Of a DNA stretch of 23,975 bases, positions 9,604 to 18,180 are shown piece after piece (the stretch's first letter is position 1; each line of letters starts with the position of its first letter). The notes beneath the pieces were generated by a model. It was not told the DNA's origin and searched no databases. It saw only the letters and a list, made by a program, of their open reading frames with translations. Both the position numbers and the translations under genes were made by a program. Source of the stretch: Ophiothrix spiculata (taxonomy: Eukaryota > Echinodermata > Ophiuroidea > Amphilepidida > Ophiotrichidae); the NCBI GenBank assembly GCA_000969725.1, contig JXSR01S022274.1; one strand, written 5' to 3'.

Positions 9604-10139
9604 CTCCCGAACTTTCAACTTCTTGTGATGAATTACATTAGGTAAATAATATACCCAACTTCGATTTCATGCAATCCCATATCTCATCAATCGGTATTAC
9701 TGGCATTACTCGGGGTTTTCTACTCGAGATAAAGGTGCTTAAACGAGGTCAGGTGAAAAGTCATCGTCAGCGGTACTTATTCAAAATTGTGAATACAGAC
9801 AGAATATAGTATAAACCCAAATTTGCATCGGATGCATTTGAAAAACTCACTAGTTGTAACTTTATTCCTATTCTGAGTTTTTATGTTTATATTTTTCTTA
9901 GTAAATTCTTAAAAAGAGTACACCGTATGCGGTAGGTGTAGTTGCTAAATGCCCTTGGATTATCTGTATACAACTAAAGTAGGTTATGGAGTACCCGTTA
10001 GTGTATACGAATCGTTAGTGTATTCGAAAACACACTTTGCAAAGTATACATTAAGAAGGAAATATTGCATGAATGGAATTGTCAGACACAATACGTAAAG
10101 AGGGCAAATTACTGTTGCATTTTCTGAGACTATGATTTA
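9604..10139. other. AT-rich stretch, possible start of unit 2
   Basis: No gene is seen. The string aacgaggtcaggt near 9743 with its context resembles aacggggtcaggt near 3170, and gtatgcggtaggt near 9927 resembles gcatacggtaggt near 3409. This hints that the duplication extends further left than its confident part, but the likeness is weak. Confidence 0.3.
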
Positions 10140-10189
10140 AATAAAGATTCTATACGTATAGAAAACAAGAAATATATCAGTGATATTGC

Positions 10190-10510
10190 TTTTAGTGCTA
10201 TTTTATCTACTGGAGTAACAGGAGAGTAATATTGATATCCTTTCACATTAGTTCTAAAGAAACGTCTGTTGACTACCCATTTGAAATATCAACCTTGACT
10301 ACTAGAAGAATGCTCTACATCAGGTACACATTTCTTGAAGAGGCACCATCTGGTGAAGGGTTTCTATTTGTTGTGTGTCTCTTTGTTCGTTTTCTATTTC
10401 AGTTAATACCAGTTATATGTTTTAAATGAGACGTTACTGATGCTTTTTCGTTTTAGAACAGTTTTAATGACTAGTGGGAACTCGATGAATGTGTTATCCT
10501 GTCTGATAGT
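10190..10510 (+). repeat. Exon-like paralogous segment, copy C
   Basis: This shares tatcctttcac, gaaacgtctgttgactaccc, gaaatatcaaccttgac and gaagaggcac with copies A, B and D. Its plus-strand frame stays open longest past the shared part (10232-10429), including KETSVDYPFEISTLTT and YTFLEEAPSGEGF, because it has one more base than B and D at the point where they shift frame. It then runs into a hydrophobic tail that looks like readthrough. Differences from D show no excess at third codon positions, so present-day coding constraint is not supported. Product unknown. Confidence 0.55.
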
Positions 10511-10806
10511 TCTGGATTCTTGGAGCAGCAGGTTTTTTTTTTTTTGTTTCAATACATGTCTCTGCTATTGAGGTGTACAAAGACGTATACTTTACGATTA
10601 GGTCAATACAGACTTCTGTCATACTTTTGTCATAAAAATATATTCATGTAACCACAATAATGTCTTATCTTTTCAACCAAGCATTTTTCATACTGTAACT
10701 TTCGTGGCGAACCTTTAATATTTTGTCACTAGTATATACTAAATTAACATTTAGAATTGAGAATTTATAGCTCTTGACGAAGAACTAATGAATGTAATCT
10801 TAATTT

Positions 10807-11255
10807 TGTGTTATTGAAAGTACATGAAGTAGGAGAAATAATTAAAAGCAGTACTCAAAAGCAATACTCAGATAAAGCAACTAACTGTTGTGTTGATGAA
10901 CCGTCGTTTTGGTTTTCTAAAACCATGCTTCAAATGAAAGCTTCTACCCGTGAAGAATGGAAGCAATATATCAATGATGCTAAACCTAATACTATTCTAA
11001 CTAAGAGAATAATAGATATTGTTATCCTTTCACGTTCTTCAAATGAAACGTCTATTGACTACCGACTTGAGGTATCAACCTTGACGACTGTAAGAATGCA
11101 CTACAAGAAGTAGACATATTTGAAGAGGCACAATATGATGCAGGGTTTGCAACATTTTCATTTTAAGGTAATAACACTCATATACTCTAACTTGAAAAAA
11201 TACTTTCATGCTTAAACCACTTTAAATGACCAATAGCACTTTGATGAAACCTTCC
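10807..11255 (+). repeat. Exon-like paralogous segment, copy D (most intact)
   Basis: An open plus-strand frame runs from 10778 to 11113, about 110 codons, including VHEVGEIIKSST, EEWKQYINDAKPNTIL, RIIDIVILSRSSNETSI and LEVSTLTTVRMHYKK. The composition is protein-like, with several Trp and Cys residues. A one-base change of frame near 11108 would extend it as VDIFEEAQYDAGFATF. It has no natural ATG at its left edge, so it would be an internal exon; tattgaaag|tacatg is a possible acceptor. Copies A, B and C are related and all lie on the plus strand. I recognise no family. A pseudogene exon array is my favoured reading; a purely non-coding repeat is the alternative. Confidence 0.45.
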
Positions 11256-11429
11256 ATTGTGTTGTTCCGTCTGATATTCTCATTTATCTGAGCTGTTGGG
11301 ACCTCATTTATAAATCCATAACTTTGCTTCAGGAAATTTAAAAAGAAGTATTTCACGACTGTATCAACTTTTTATCTTCTTTTACCTTGAAACGAGGTTT
11401 ATTCAGATATATTTTTGATTAAAAACACA

Positions 11430-11845
11430 TTTTTCATATTTTCCTTATTTTTTCTTTCAATTTGTCATATCAATCCAAACTAGATGTGGCATATTTAGAT
11501 ATACTATGTATTTGATTTGTTTCCATTGTTTGCCATCATTAACTACAGATGGTCCCTCACATTAAGGAGCGAGGATGATTTCAGTCACTCGAAGTCATCA
11601 AATGCAAGTTGCAGGAAAAATAGTGTATAGGCACGTATTTATCTAACATGCTGTGTAATTTATTTCTATTGACATGTGTGCGTTGCGTTTAAATGCAATA
11701 ATTAAATACATGAATGAAGTTTGTTGTCTAGCCAAGATAATGAAAATTGATTTCTTATCAATTAGTAATTGACATTGCAAGAGTTATACTAAGAGCGAAG
11801 GAGGAGTGTTGATGAAATATTGATGTCTTGTAAATTAGTTACACG
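11430..11845. repeat. Segmental-duplication block, unit 2 copy
   Basis: This is the partner of 7225-7590 with the same order of landmarks. Here it runs directly from copy D on the left and into the next block on the right, without the mobile elements that interrupt unit 1. It therefore represents the uninterrupted arrangement. Confidence 0.75.
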
Positions 11846-12053
11846 AGAGTGCTTCGATGATATTGACACATTCAAAGCAATTGAAGAGGACTATATAAAA
11901 GTGGTATATGGTAGTGGATATTTGCAGTATTCAATAGCTAATTGGGAAACCAATCATAGTCAGGTGATAAATAGTCACGAAAATGTTCTTTCAGAAAATC
12001 AAAAGGAACAAAAAAGAAATTGCAATCCAAATGATCTGGTATGTGTATGTTAA
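11820..12053 (+). CDS. Weak exon candidate in unit 2
   Basis: The plus-strand frame is open for 77 codons and includes ECFDDIDTFKAIEEDYIK and VVYGSGYLQYSIANWE. A possible donor (cag|gtgata) lies at 11960-11968 and a possible acceptor (aaattag) at 11831-11837. The unit 1 counterpart is broken by the 7596-8042 element and by missing bases, and the remaining part (8045-8110) is not open in the same frame. So there is no comparative support for coding, and the call rests on composition alone. Confidence 0.2.
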   Translation: MMSCKLVTRECFDDIDTFKAIEEDYIKVVYGSGYLQYSIANWETNHSQVINSHENVLSENQKEQKRNCNPNDLVCVC

Positions 12054-12309
12054 AGAATTGCTTTAAACGTAAGGGACTTATATTCCGAGAGTGTTAAAAA
12101 GCTTAAAGGTTTTTGATCGATATATAATACCAATATTGCCATGAAAGAGGTCGGAAGTTAGGTGTGTTTTGTTACAGAATTACTTATACATTAAGAGAAC
12201 TATCATTAACTTAAGTCATCTTTTGCAAGTAATTACGAAAACTATCTGAAAAAACATTGAATCAAATAAACGTTGTTCATACTCTTCCAGTAATAAATAT
12301 GTAACCTAC

Positions 12310-12479
12310 CTTGCTATCCTTTTCCATTTGTAATGATTGGTTTCAAGATCCCTATTTACCAATCCAGTTAAAGTTAAAGTATAAAGCGGAAGTGTGCTTT
12401 CTAAATCGCTAATTGCAATTAGCGAGTAATCATACGCTCCAATTCGCATATCTATCGTCCCAATAGAACTATACTCCAT
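12310..12479 (-). CDS. Candidate first coding exon, copy 2
   Basis: This is the same length (170 bp) and frame as 8396-8565. On the minus strand the ATG at 12479 (context atgcATGG) begins MEYSSIGTIDMRIGAYDYSL. The exon ends NHYKWKRIA plus a split codon at a strong donor (CAAG|GTAGGT, cut after 12310). The frame is also open upstream of the ATG (to 12509), but that part does not align without indels. Replacements such as E/D, I/T, A/V and Q/K, together with synonymous changes, fit a relaxed coding sequence. No recognised domain, no signal peptide, and no partner exon found. Confidence 0.35.
12406..12425. promoter_or_regulatory. Perfect 20-bp palindrome (copy 2), TAAT-N4-ATTA core
   Basis: Identical to 8492-8511, with the same placement inside the candidate exon. 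Exact preservation in both units means coding constraint, binding-site constraint and chance cannot be separated from this window. Confidence 0.4.
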
Positions 12480-12796
12480 GCATATTTGGCGCAAGGTATA
12501 TCCACACAAAAATAAAATGTATTATTTTCAAATATACATCCTAATTTCCTAGGTATCACTTTATATATTTAGTTCCAAATACTTTTGTCGCGTGGCGTAC
12601 TGATGTGAAACGCCTGTCAATGTGGTAAATCCAGGCCCGTACTATTTCACACGGTCCGACTTATACATACAAAACCGACTTTCCCACTGTGACTCTTTAC
12701 AGGCGAAAGTACATACCACTTAAATGGTCTGTGCTGTATTTAGACATCGCTAAAGCTTCATTTTAATAACGTGCTGCATTGCGAGACCTCATATAT

Positions 12797-12901
12797 TGTG
12801 AGTCACGACGCTCAACTAAGAGTGTTGGCCTTGTGTTTTCTTGTCTCTACTTGCATACTTCAGCTAGTGTTCATATAAACTAATATCGCTGTATAGAGAG
12901 T
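12797..12901. promoter_or_regulatory. 105-bp block conserved between duplicates, copy 2
   Basis: Partner of 8879-8983, with three differences in 105 bases, two in a four-base patch near 12856 and one near 12869. TGAGTCA lies at 12799-12805. It has the same distance and orientation relative to the minus-strand candidate exon as in unit 1. Confidence 0.4.
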
Positions 12902-13053
12902 AGTTTCCATTCAGAGATGCAGGTTATTGATTACCGATAGTATATATCAGGATCATGTTTAAGGAGGTTTGCCCTTTAGATTGTGGCCAAGTGTTCAACT
13001 GATTTGTATACAACACTATGAATATCCTTTCATCGTAGCATACCTTTAATGTT

Positions 13054-13219
13054 AAGCTATGGTCACAATAATCGTACGATCAGCTTACGAGCAGTGTTTA
13101 GTCCGTTTAAAAAGACCACGAGCAGTAAGTAAAGCGAGCAGCGAGGGCGTCGTGTGGTCCTATTAGATGGACTAAACACTGCTCGTAAGCTGATCGTACG
13201 ATTATTGTGACCATAGCTT
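13054..13219. repeat. Palindrome with perfect 51-bp arms
   Basis: The left arm 13054-13104 and right arm 13169-13219 are exact reverse complements (beginning aagctatggtcacaataatc). The 64-bp centre contains a further partial pairing, gaccac with gtggtc, and is richer in GC. Short ttta-like sequence lies on both sides, possibly a small target duplication, but it overlaps the arm ends. Perfect arms imply recent origin or ongoing correction. It has no coding content and could be a recent hairpin element. Confidence 0.9.
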
Positions 13220-13587
13220 TAGTGTCTGTTGTCAAGCTTTACTTTCTTGTTATGGAACAACATTGGGAAGATCTCGATTCCATGCATTGCTCCGGGACAT
13301 TTCTATTGCTCATCAATCAGCCATTACAGGCGTCCAATTCGAGGCAGCACAAATGGCGCGAATTTCAATTTGAAAGTACCCAGGCATGCATTACATCCAT
13401 TACAGATTACATAGTGATTCATAACACATCAACAACGATGCAACGATGGTCCTTCAGAGTTGTTAAAAGGGATGCTAAATGGGGTGTGCCGGTGTGTGTG
13501 TGTGTGTGGGGGGGTGTCGTGGGAGTGTGGGAGTGGGTAAGTGTGAATTAGATTTTCATCATGTGTATTTATTATATCTGATTTCTA
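13220..13587. other. Gene-free stretch with unassigned overlapping frames
   Basis: Two overlapping plus-strand frames (13207-13551 and 13229-13414) are open but match no family I recognise; the first begins in the palindrome arm and ends in low-complexity repeat. No splice or start context favours either. The right end holds the GT/G-rich tract listed separately, followed by the mariner-type element. Confidence 0.35.
13491..13537 (+). repeat. GT microsatellite with G-quadruplex-type tract
   Basis: A (GT)n run at about 13491-13507 passes into four G-tracts of at least three (13508-13514, 13521-13523, 13529-13531, 13535-13537) with loops of 6, 5 and 3 bases. This fits the usual G3+N1-7 quadruplex pattern on the plus strand. 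Confidence 0.8.
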
Positions 13588-15065
13588 CAGTGTGTCTCAG
13601 TAAAAATTGTGCAAGTTTAAAAGCGCCCTCTGTGGCAAAGCCAAACCACTAGGGTAACATAATAGTACATTACTGTAAAGGAAAAACTCCAAGCTTTTAA
13701 ATGCCGTTTGTTTCATTACTTTTTGCCTTTGCAAACTAGAGATATGCTTCATTAAACACAAATTTTGAAAAACCCAGTTGTGCCACTTTTTCAGAAAACT
13801 GATTGAACTTTGTTTTTTGATATTCAGTGTCTTTTCTGTTAATAAAAATGTTCTTTTGTAGGACCAGAATGTACAAATTATTCAATATCAATAATCATGT
13901 ATTGATCTTTAACTTGAAGTATGATAACAATTAATAAGCTGTCCATTCATATGAGTAAGTCACCTAGCAATATTCAATTGGGAAGCAATGAAGATGCTTG
14001 CTCATTCGGACTTAAAGCACGTAATACATCTGAGAGAAAACTTTGCTGGGTGTTAACTAACCATTGATTGTATTCTACACATCTTTGAAAGTCTTCTGGC
14101 TTCAAAGAGTGCCTGAAAACTATGATGTATGGGTGCCAAACTAAATCTAAACCGGTAATACGATTAAAAGTACTTCTTGAATTGCGAAATGTTTGGCAAA
14201 AAGGTTTCTTCTTGATATTATCAGAGGATCATGATGAATTGTATGCCGGACTTCATTGATGTTTGGCTGTGAACTTCCTCTTCTGAGTCTACTAGAATTC
14301 CCTTTATTTAAGTTCGTACTTGTCGCCGAAGCCAAATATTTGGCATACCGATTGGCAGGCGTATTCCGAGGAGTCCGTGTATTTGGATAGGATATCCTGA
14401 ATTGCCTAAGAACATCATAGACTATTAGTTTCATGATATTTCAGTACCATGAAGACTCGTTCATCAAACGTAACTGCACTCACACTGCCATTCTTAGAGT
14501 GCTTAAAGTCAGAATGAGCAAGCATCTTCAATGCTTCCCGCCTCTTTTCTTCTATGGATAATATTTCTTGATGATGTTATGTAATCTCTTTTGAAAAGAT
14601 GAACACGAAGGTTAGAGATAACAGTTTTTCAAGTTAATTCACCGCCATTCTCCTTTTTAACATTCTGAATCCCTATTGAATGTTGCTAAGTGACTTACTC
14701 ATATGAATGGACAGCTCATCACTTATTATCACACTTTAAGCTCAAGATCAATACACGATTAATGATACTGAATAATTTGTACATTCTGGTCCTCCCAATG
14801 AACAATTTTATTAACAGAAAAGGCACTAAATATCAAAAACCAATGTTCAATCAGTTTTCTGAAAAAGTGGCACAAATGGGTTTTTCAAAGATTGTGTTTA
14901 ATGAAGCATATCTCTAGTCTGCAAAAGCAAAATGTAATGAAACAAACGGCATTTAAAATCTTGGAGTTTTTCCTTTACAGTGGTGTACCATTTTATTACC
15001 CTAGTGTTTTGGTTTTGCCAAAGAGGGCACTTTTAAACTTGCACAATTTTTATTGAGACACACTG
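13588..15065. mobile_element. Mariner-type element with long inverted arms, 1478 bp
   Basis: The ends are cagtgtgtctcag (13588) and ctgagacacactg-type (ending 15065; here tgagacacactg), each flanked by TA (13586-13587 and 15066-15067). The inverted arms are long: 13588-14020 on the left and 14499-15065 on the right. The right arm carries about 135 bp (about 14540-14675) missing from the left. Landmarks mirrored in both arms include acaaattattcaatatc-like and catatgagtaagtca-like strings. The centre (about 14020-14490) holds a minus-strand transposase remnant. The CAGT start, TA target and protein relic together support the Tc1/mariner superfamily. It lacks a catalytic domain, so it is non-autonomous. 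Confidence 0.9.
14022..14490 (-). pseudogene. Broken mariner-type (DUF4817-like) transposase N-terminus
   Basis: Reading the minus strand leftward from about 14490, the first piece is FDERVFMVLKYHETNSL. A frame change follows near 14420, after which the open frame 14434-14147 includes RQFRISYPNTRTPRN, KGNSSRLRRGSSQPNINEVR and SRRN. A further shift near 14155 leads to RITGLDLVWHPY and LKPEDFQRCVEYNQWL, running to about 14022. These strings correspond in order to the helix-turn-helix and linker region of DUF4817-type mariner transposases as I know them. The downstream DDE catalytic domain is absent because the sequence passes straight into the inverted arm. It is therefore frameshifted at least twice and truncated, and makes no active enzyme. 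Confidence 0.85.
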
Positions 15066-15223
15066 TAGTTGTAGTTCGTTTAAATTGTTCAAATTTTGTT
15101 TAATTACTAATTTTGTTTTAATTAATAATTAATAATATTTTGTTGTTCAGGGAAGAAAAAACTTTTATTTGTATTTGTTGAAGTCTGATATCCGTTTTAA
15201 AATAAAGTTTTAAATGAATGATT

Positions 15224-15297
15224 AAATTAATTAATTAATTAATGAACGAACGAACGAACGAACGAACAAACGAACGAACGAACGAATGAATGAATGA
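15224..15297 (+). repeat. Compound microsatellite AATT/GAAC/GAAT
   Basis: The run starts as (attaa/ttaa)n to about 15243, continues as about ten gaac units with one caaa interruption near 15268, and ends as three gaat units. It is a simple-sequence repeat likely to be length-variable. Confidence 0.95.
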
Positions 15298-16012
15298 TGT
15301 GTCAACATATTTCTATTCTTCCAGGGTGAGGTGTTATAACAAAAATATGCAGACAAAATCGAATGTCGCATTTATTGGTGAACAGTATGTTTTACGACAA
15401 ATTTTAGCTTGGAAATCAACCATTACTAGCAGTAGAGCATCCAGGTTATGGCAGACCTTATGTGACTTGAGTAGGTTGTATCTATAGGTTGAGTCACAAT
15501 AACGTTGACCGAGATTCATGACTCTATAGCAAAAGACCTACTGATATTTGAAACCACTGTCAAACATCTTGTTAAAGATGCGTTAAAAATATTGAAGGAA
15601 ATCGGTTATTCCCTAACGAGGTGGACAGCTTGTAAAATTCCTTTTACAAGCTGTCCGCGGAATTGAAGGAATTGACCAGCTATAAAGTAAGTACTGTAAC
15701 TGTGAAATAGTGCAGTTTGGGGAACTCTTTCCCGTGTGCTCGCAATCTAGGTATTGGCTCTTAATGGCTCTCTTTTTGTACCTAACCATTCTGTCTTACG
15801 ATTTGCTTTAGACTTGTGCTGCAAAACGGCTTTGAACCTATGAAGGCCTGTAAGTTTCAATTAGGTATCGACTACGAATTGCCTTATGTGTCAATGTCAG
15901 AAGGAACCATAGCGTTATGACTTCCAATACCAACGATCGGCTTTACCAATTCAGGCAGGTTCAAAATTGGTTTCATGCATGCATATCATTGACTGAGATT
16001 TGTATTAATACG
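15298..16012. other. Gene-free stretch containing one strong hairpin
   Basis: No supportable gene. Overlapping frames on both strands at 15290-15519 have no domain. The hairpin at 15623-15656 is listed separately. An imperfect pairing, tgtgact near 15460 with agtcaca near 15491, is weak. Confidence 0.4.
15623..15656. repeat. Perfect 15-bp hairpin, 4-nt loop
   Basis: ggacagcttgtaaaa (15623-15637) pairs exactly with ttttacaagctgtcc (15642-15656) around the loop ttcc. The flanks do not extend the stem. It is too short for a typical animal microRNA precursor. It may be a tiny palindromic insertion; nothing shows that it is transcribed. Confidence 0.85.
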
Positions 16013-16363
16013 TTAATAAATGCGCATTTCATGTGGCGAATAAACTATAACAAAACCAATTCACGCGCGGTCAATTTTGAGGCGTCCAATTCGTGAGGGG
16101 ACGTGTTCATTGAACAGCAATCAAATTTTACCGCGTGTGTATTGATTTTGTCTTATTTTACGAGCATCCTGGAATGCAAATTTACTAATCTAATTACACG
16201 AAAAAAATGTATCTTTTTTTTCTCTTAACTAAATAAATCATCACCCGACAAAAACAATGAAACGCCCGCCACGCAAACCGGAACGGAACGAAACTGCGTG
16301 TACTTTATATTCTTCCGTTCTGATTGGCTAGGTGACACATGGAGTGTATGAATAGAAGTTTAG
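16013..16363. repeat. Dispersed CpG-bearing repeat, member 2
   Basis: This aligns with 9137-9603 in the same orientation. It shares ttaataaatgcgcatttcat, cacgcgcggtcaattttga, gcgtccaatt, tacgagcat, ggaatgcaaattta, atcacccgacaaaaacaatg, cgcccgccacgcaaacc and tactttatattctt. It is about 115 bp shorter because of deletions, and its first-half inverted repeat (16013-16189) is more eroded. Two members 7 kb apart show that this is an interspersed family. Confidence 0.75.
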
Positions 16364-16607
16364 GCATCAAAACCCTAGTTTCTTAAATGGTTCTCTTCTT
16401 TTCCTATGACAGCCAGAATTCAGCTGGCTGAAATGTCGCTTATTTTTTTGAATTCATGAAAAACTACAGGAAAGGCCAATTTAACAAGCGTATGAATATT
16501 TATGAGTTCAGATGCCCTAGTTTTAAAAGCCTGTAAACTCGCCAAAGTAGCATAGAATCTTAAACTAAACTTGAACTTAGAAGCATAAATGTTATGAAAA
16601 CATAAAG
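16364..16607. other. Short AT-rich spacer
   Basis: No gene or clear repeat. A small inverted pair, cagccagaattcagctgg near 16410, is weak. The place where the 5' half of a tRNA would lie (about 16591-16607) is not tRNA-like. Confidence 0.35.
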
Positions 16608-16672
16608 GCTAAGCTACTCGCTTTTGGTGCGAAAGGTCCCAGTTTCGAATCCCGTCGGCGCCCTTTTTTTTT
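16608..16672 (+). pseudogene. Decayed tRNA-Pro-like 3' half with T-run
   Basis: The stretch ctcgcttttggtgcgaaagg followed by tcccagtttcgaatcccg and ggcgccc resembles the anticodon arm, T arm and 3' acceptor of animal tRNA-Pro. The anticodon stem tcgc/gcga (16618-16621 and 16629-16632) encloses a seven-base loop, ttttggt, where tRNA-Pro(UGG) usually has tttgggt. The T-stem is mostly unpaired and no matching 5' acceptor or D arm exists. A run of nine Ts (16664-16672) follows, as a Pol III terminator would. It is a tRNA pseudogene or the tRNA-related part of a SINE, not a working tRNA. Confidence 0.6.
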
Positions 16673-17410
16673 CATTTGAAATCAAATAATTATTTTTTCC
16701 CATCGCATTAGATTGATATTCCTTCAATAAACTACGTATACTTTTACAAAAGAATTTCTTTAGGTAAGCATGATAAAATCATTTCCCTATAGCCCGTAAA
16801 TAATATGCACACTGGACGCACAATGCAAGTACCAGTCATACTCTGAGCTGCAACACGTGCATAGTACGGTAAATGGCGTCAGATTTGCCCCATACCTCCG
16901 AAAGGTGTGTTTGTCGTTTACGATGTTCGCTGTGTATTATCGGGATAATGTGATGACCGACATCTTGCCCTTTTCATACGTCTAATTGTACTGCATTTTA
17001 CCTCATTTTAGTATTAACTGATTTTAAAGGTCTTACAGGAAAGATATGTTTTTCAAATTTCATGAATGTGAGGTCTGATACCGAAACTTGCAGTTTGTAT
17101 TAGGCAAATCACATAAAAGTTGGTAAAACAAGCTGCACGTAAGTAGATGTGACCTCATGGTTTTAAAAGCTGAAAATTGGCTATTTTGTTTAAAATGTAA
17201 TAAAATGAAGATTTGTTTTCCTATCAGTCAAACAAAGGCATGCTTCATTGGAAAAATTCTAAATATTTTCATTCATATCACCATTTTTTTATTTGTATTA
17301 ACCCCCTTGTGGTTATAGGGGTTCAAAGTCCAAACTATCCGACAGGTCACGTCAAGAAAAAAAATATCGCGACTAAGTTTTCAAATATTGATCGCCAGGT
17401 CGAAAAATTA
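16673..17410. other. AT-rich stretch with no recognisable gene
   Basis: A plus-strand frame of 67 codons (17213-17416) ends at the border of the next mobile element and has no domain. I see no inverted repeat, RNA gene or splice-like exon here. Confidence 0.4.
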
Positions 17411-17896
17411 AATTGAAGAGTGTAGTCAAAGAAGTTTTGAAAAAAGTGGGTTTAAATTTTTTGGAATTGTGTTCAAGTTTTATTCTATTATATATCGTTT
17501 TGAAACTTTTAAGGTATGGTTATATTTACAAAAAATGAAAATTAGTGAACAAGTTTAGCTATTATACATCATTGATTTTCTGTAATCGAAAATCAATAAA
17601 TTGCACATAGGAATTTCTTGCTATAAAATGAGGTCCAAAATGCCTTATATCTCCTGAACCGTTCTTGCTACATTGGTAAAACTATATATATATTCGACAT
17701 TCTTGCGTCCAAAATATTAATTAGATATGTAACTAGATATATCTTGAGTATTTTTTTTTAATTTGACCCAAAATTCACTCAAGCGTGAAAACAACTTTCC
17801 TTAAAAATGCCCAAACCGTAAATGCACCTAAATCTACCAAAAACTCATTTTTGCCAAAATGTAACATAGGAACATCTTTGACTACACTCTTCAATT
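17411..17896. mobile_element. Inverted-repeat element with perfect 22-bp ends
   Basis: The left terminus 17411-17432 (aattgaagagtgtagtcaaa...) and right terminus 17875-17896 are exact inverted copies over 22 bp. AATT at both outermost positions could be part of the repeat or a four-base target duplication. There is no coding frame. A small internal hairpin, attgattttc/gaaaatcaat, lies at about 17573-17599. Length and lack of coding fit a MITE; the superfamily is not determinable. Confidence 0.8.
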
Positions 17897-18180
17897 GCTC
17901 ATTAAAGGTTCATTTGCATAGGATCTAAATACTGGCTGATGAATGATCAATCTCCTTGATTCAATATTTAAATATCAGTCGTAGGAAGGATATATTATAA
18001 ATAAACATGTAATTACTTAGCGCAATCAAGTATTTACCTTGCATTTGTGATTATTTGTTTGCCTATTTATTCCATTGCGAGCCTAAAATTTGTGTCTTTA
18101 TCAAGAAATGCCTAATTCCTCTTAAGAATAACCGATTTCCTTCACTCATTTAAAATTAGCAAAAGATTCTGCTCATTTAT
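17897..18180. other. AT-rich spacer
   Basis: Nothing recognisable lies between the two inverted-repeat elements. Confidence 0.4.

Larger units (their letters stand above)
11865..13020. repeat. Segmental-duplication block, unit 2 copy (1.15 kb)
   Basis: This is the partner of 8045-9130. Shared strings include agtggtatatggta, agtcatcttttgcaagt, aaataaacgttgtt, cttgctatccttttccatt, aatacttttgtcgcgtggcg and aaggaggtttgcc. It contains the candidate exon at 12310-12479 and the conserved block at 12797-12901. The right edge fades just before the palindrome at 13054. Confidence 0.8.

Noticed and set aside
10290..11200. Minus-strand coding of copies A-D, including a signal-peptide-like start in D (MKMLQTLHHIVPLQICLLLV)
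   Set aside because: The frame is not kept in B, C or A, and stops follow at the shared gggtagt string; plus-strand frames are longer.
13207..13551. 114-codon plus-strand frame as a gene
   Set aside because: It begins in the arm of the perfect palindrome and ends in GT/G-rich simple repeat; no recognisable domain.
15623..15656. Intrinsic terminator or microRNA precursor
   Set aside because: A eukaryotic setting makes an intrinsic terminator unlikely; the 15-bp stem is too short for an animal microRNA precursor.
16608..16672. Functional tRNA-Pro gene
   Set aside because: The T-stem does not pair, the anticodon loop is altered, and the 5' acceptor and D arm are missing.
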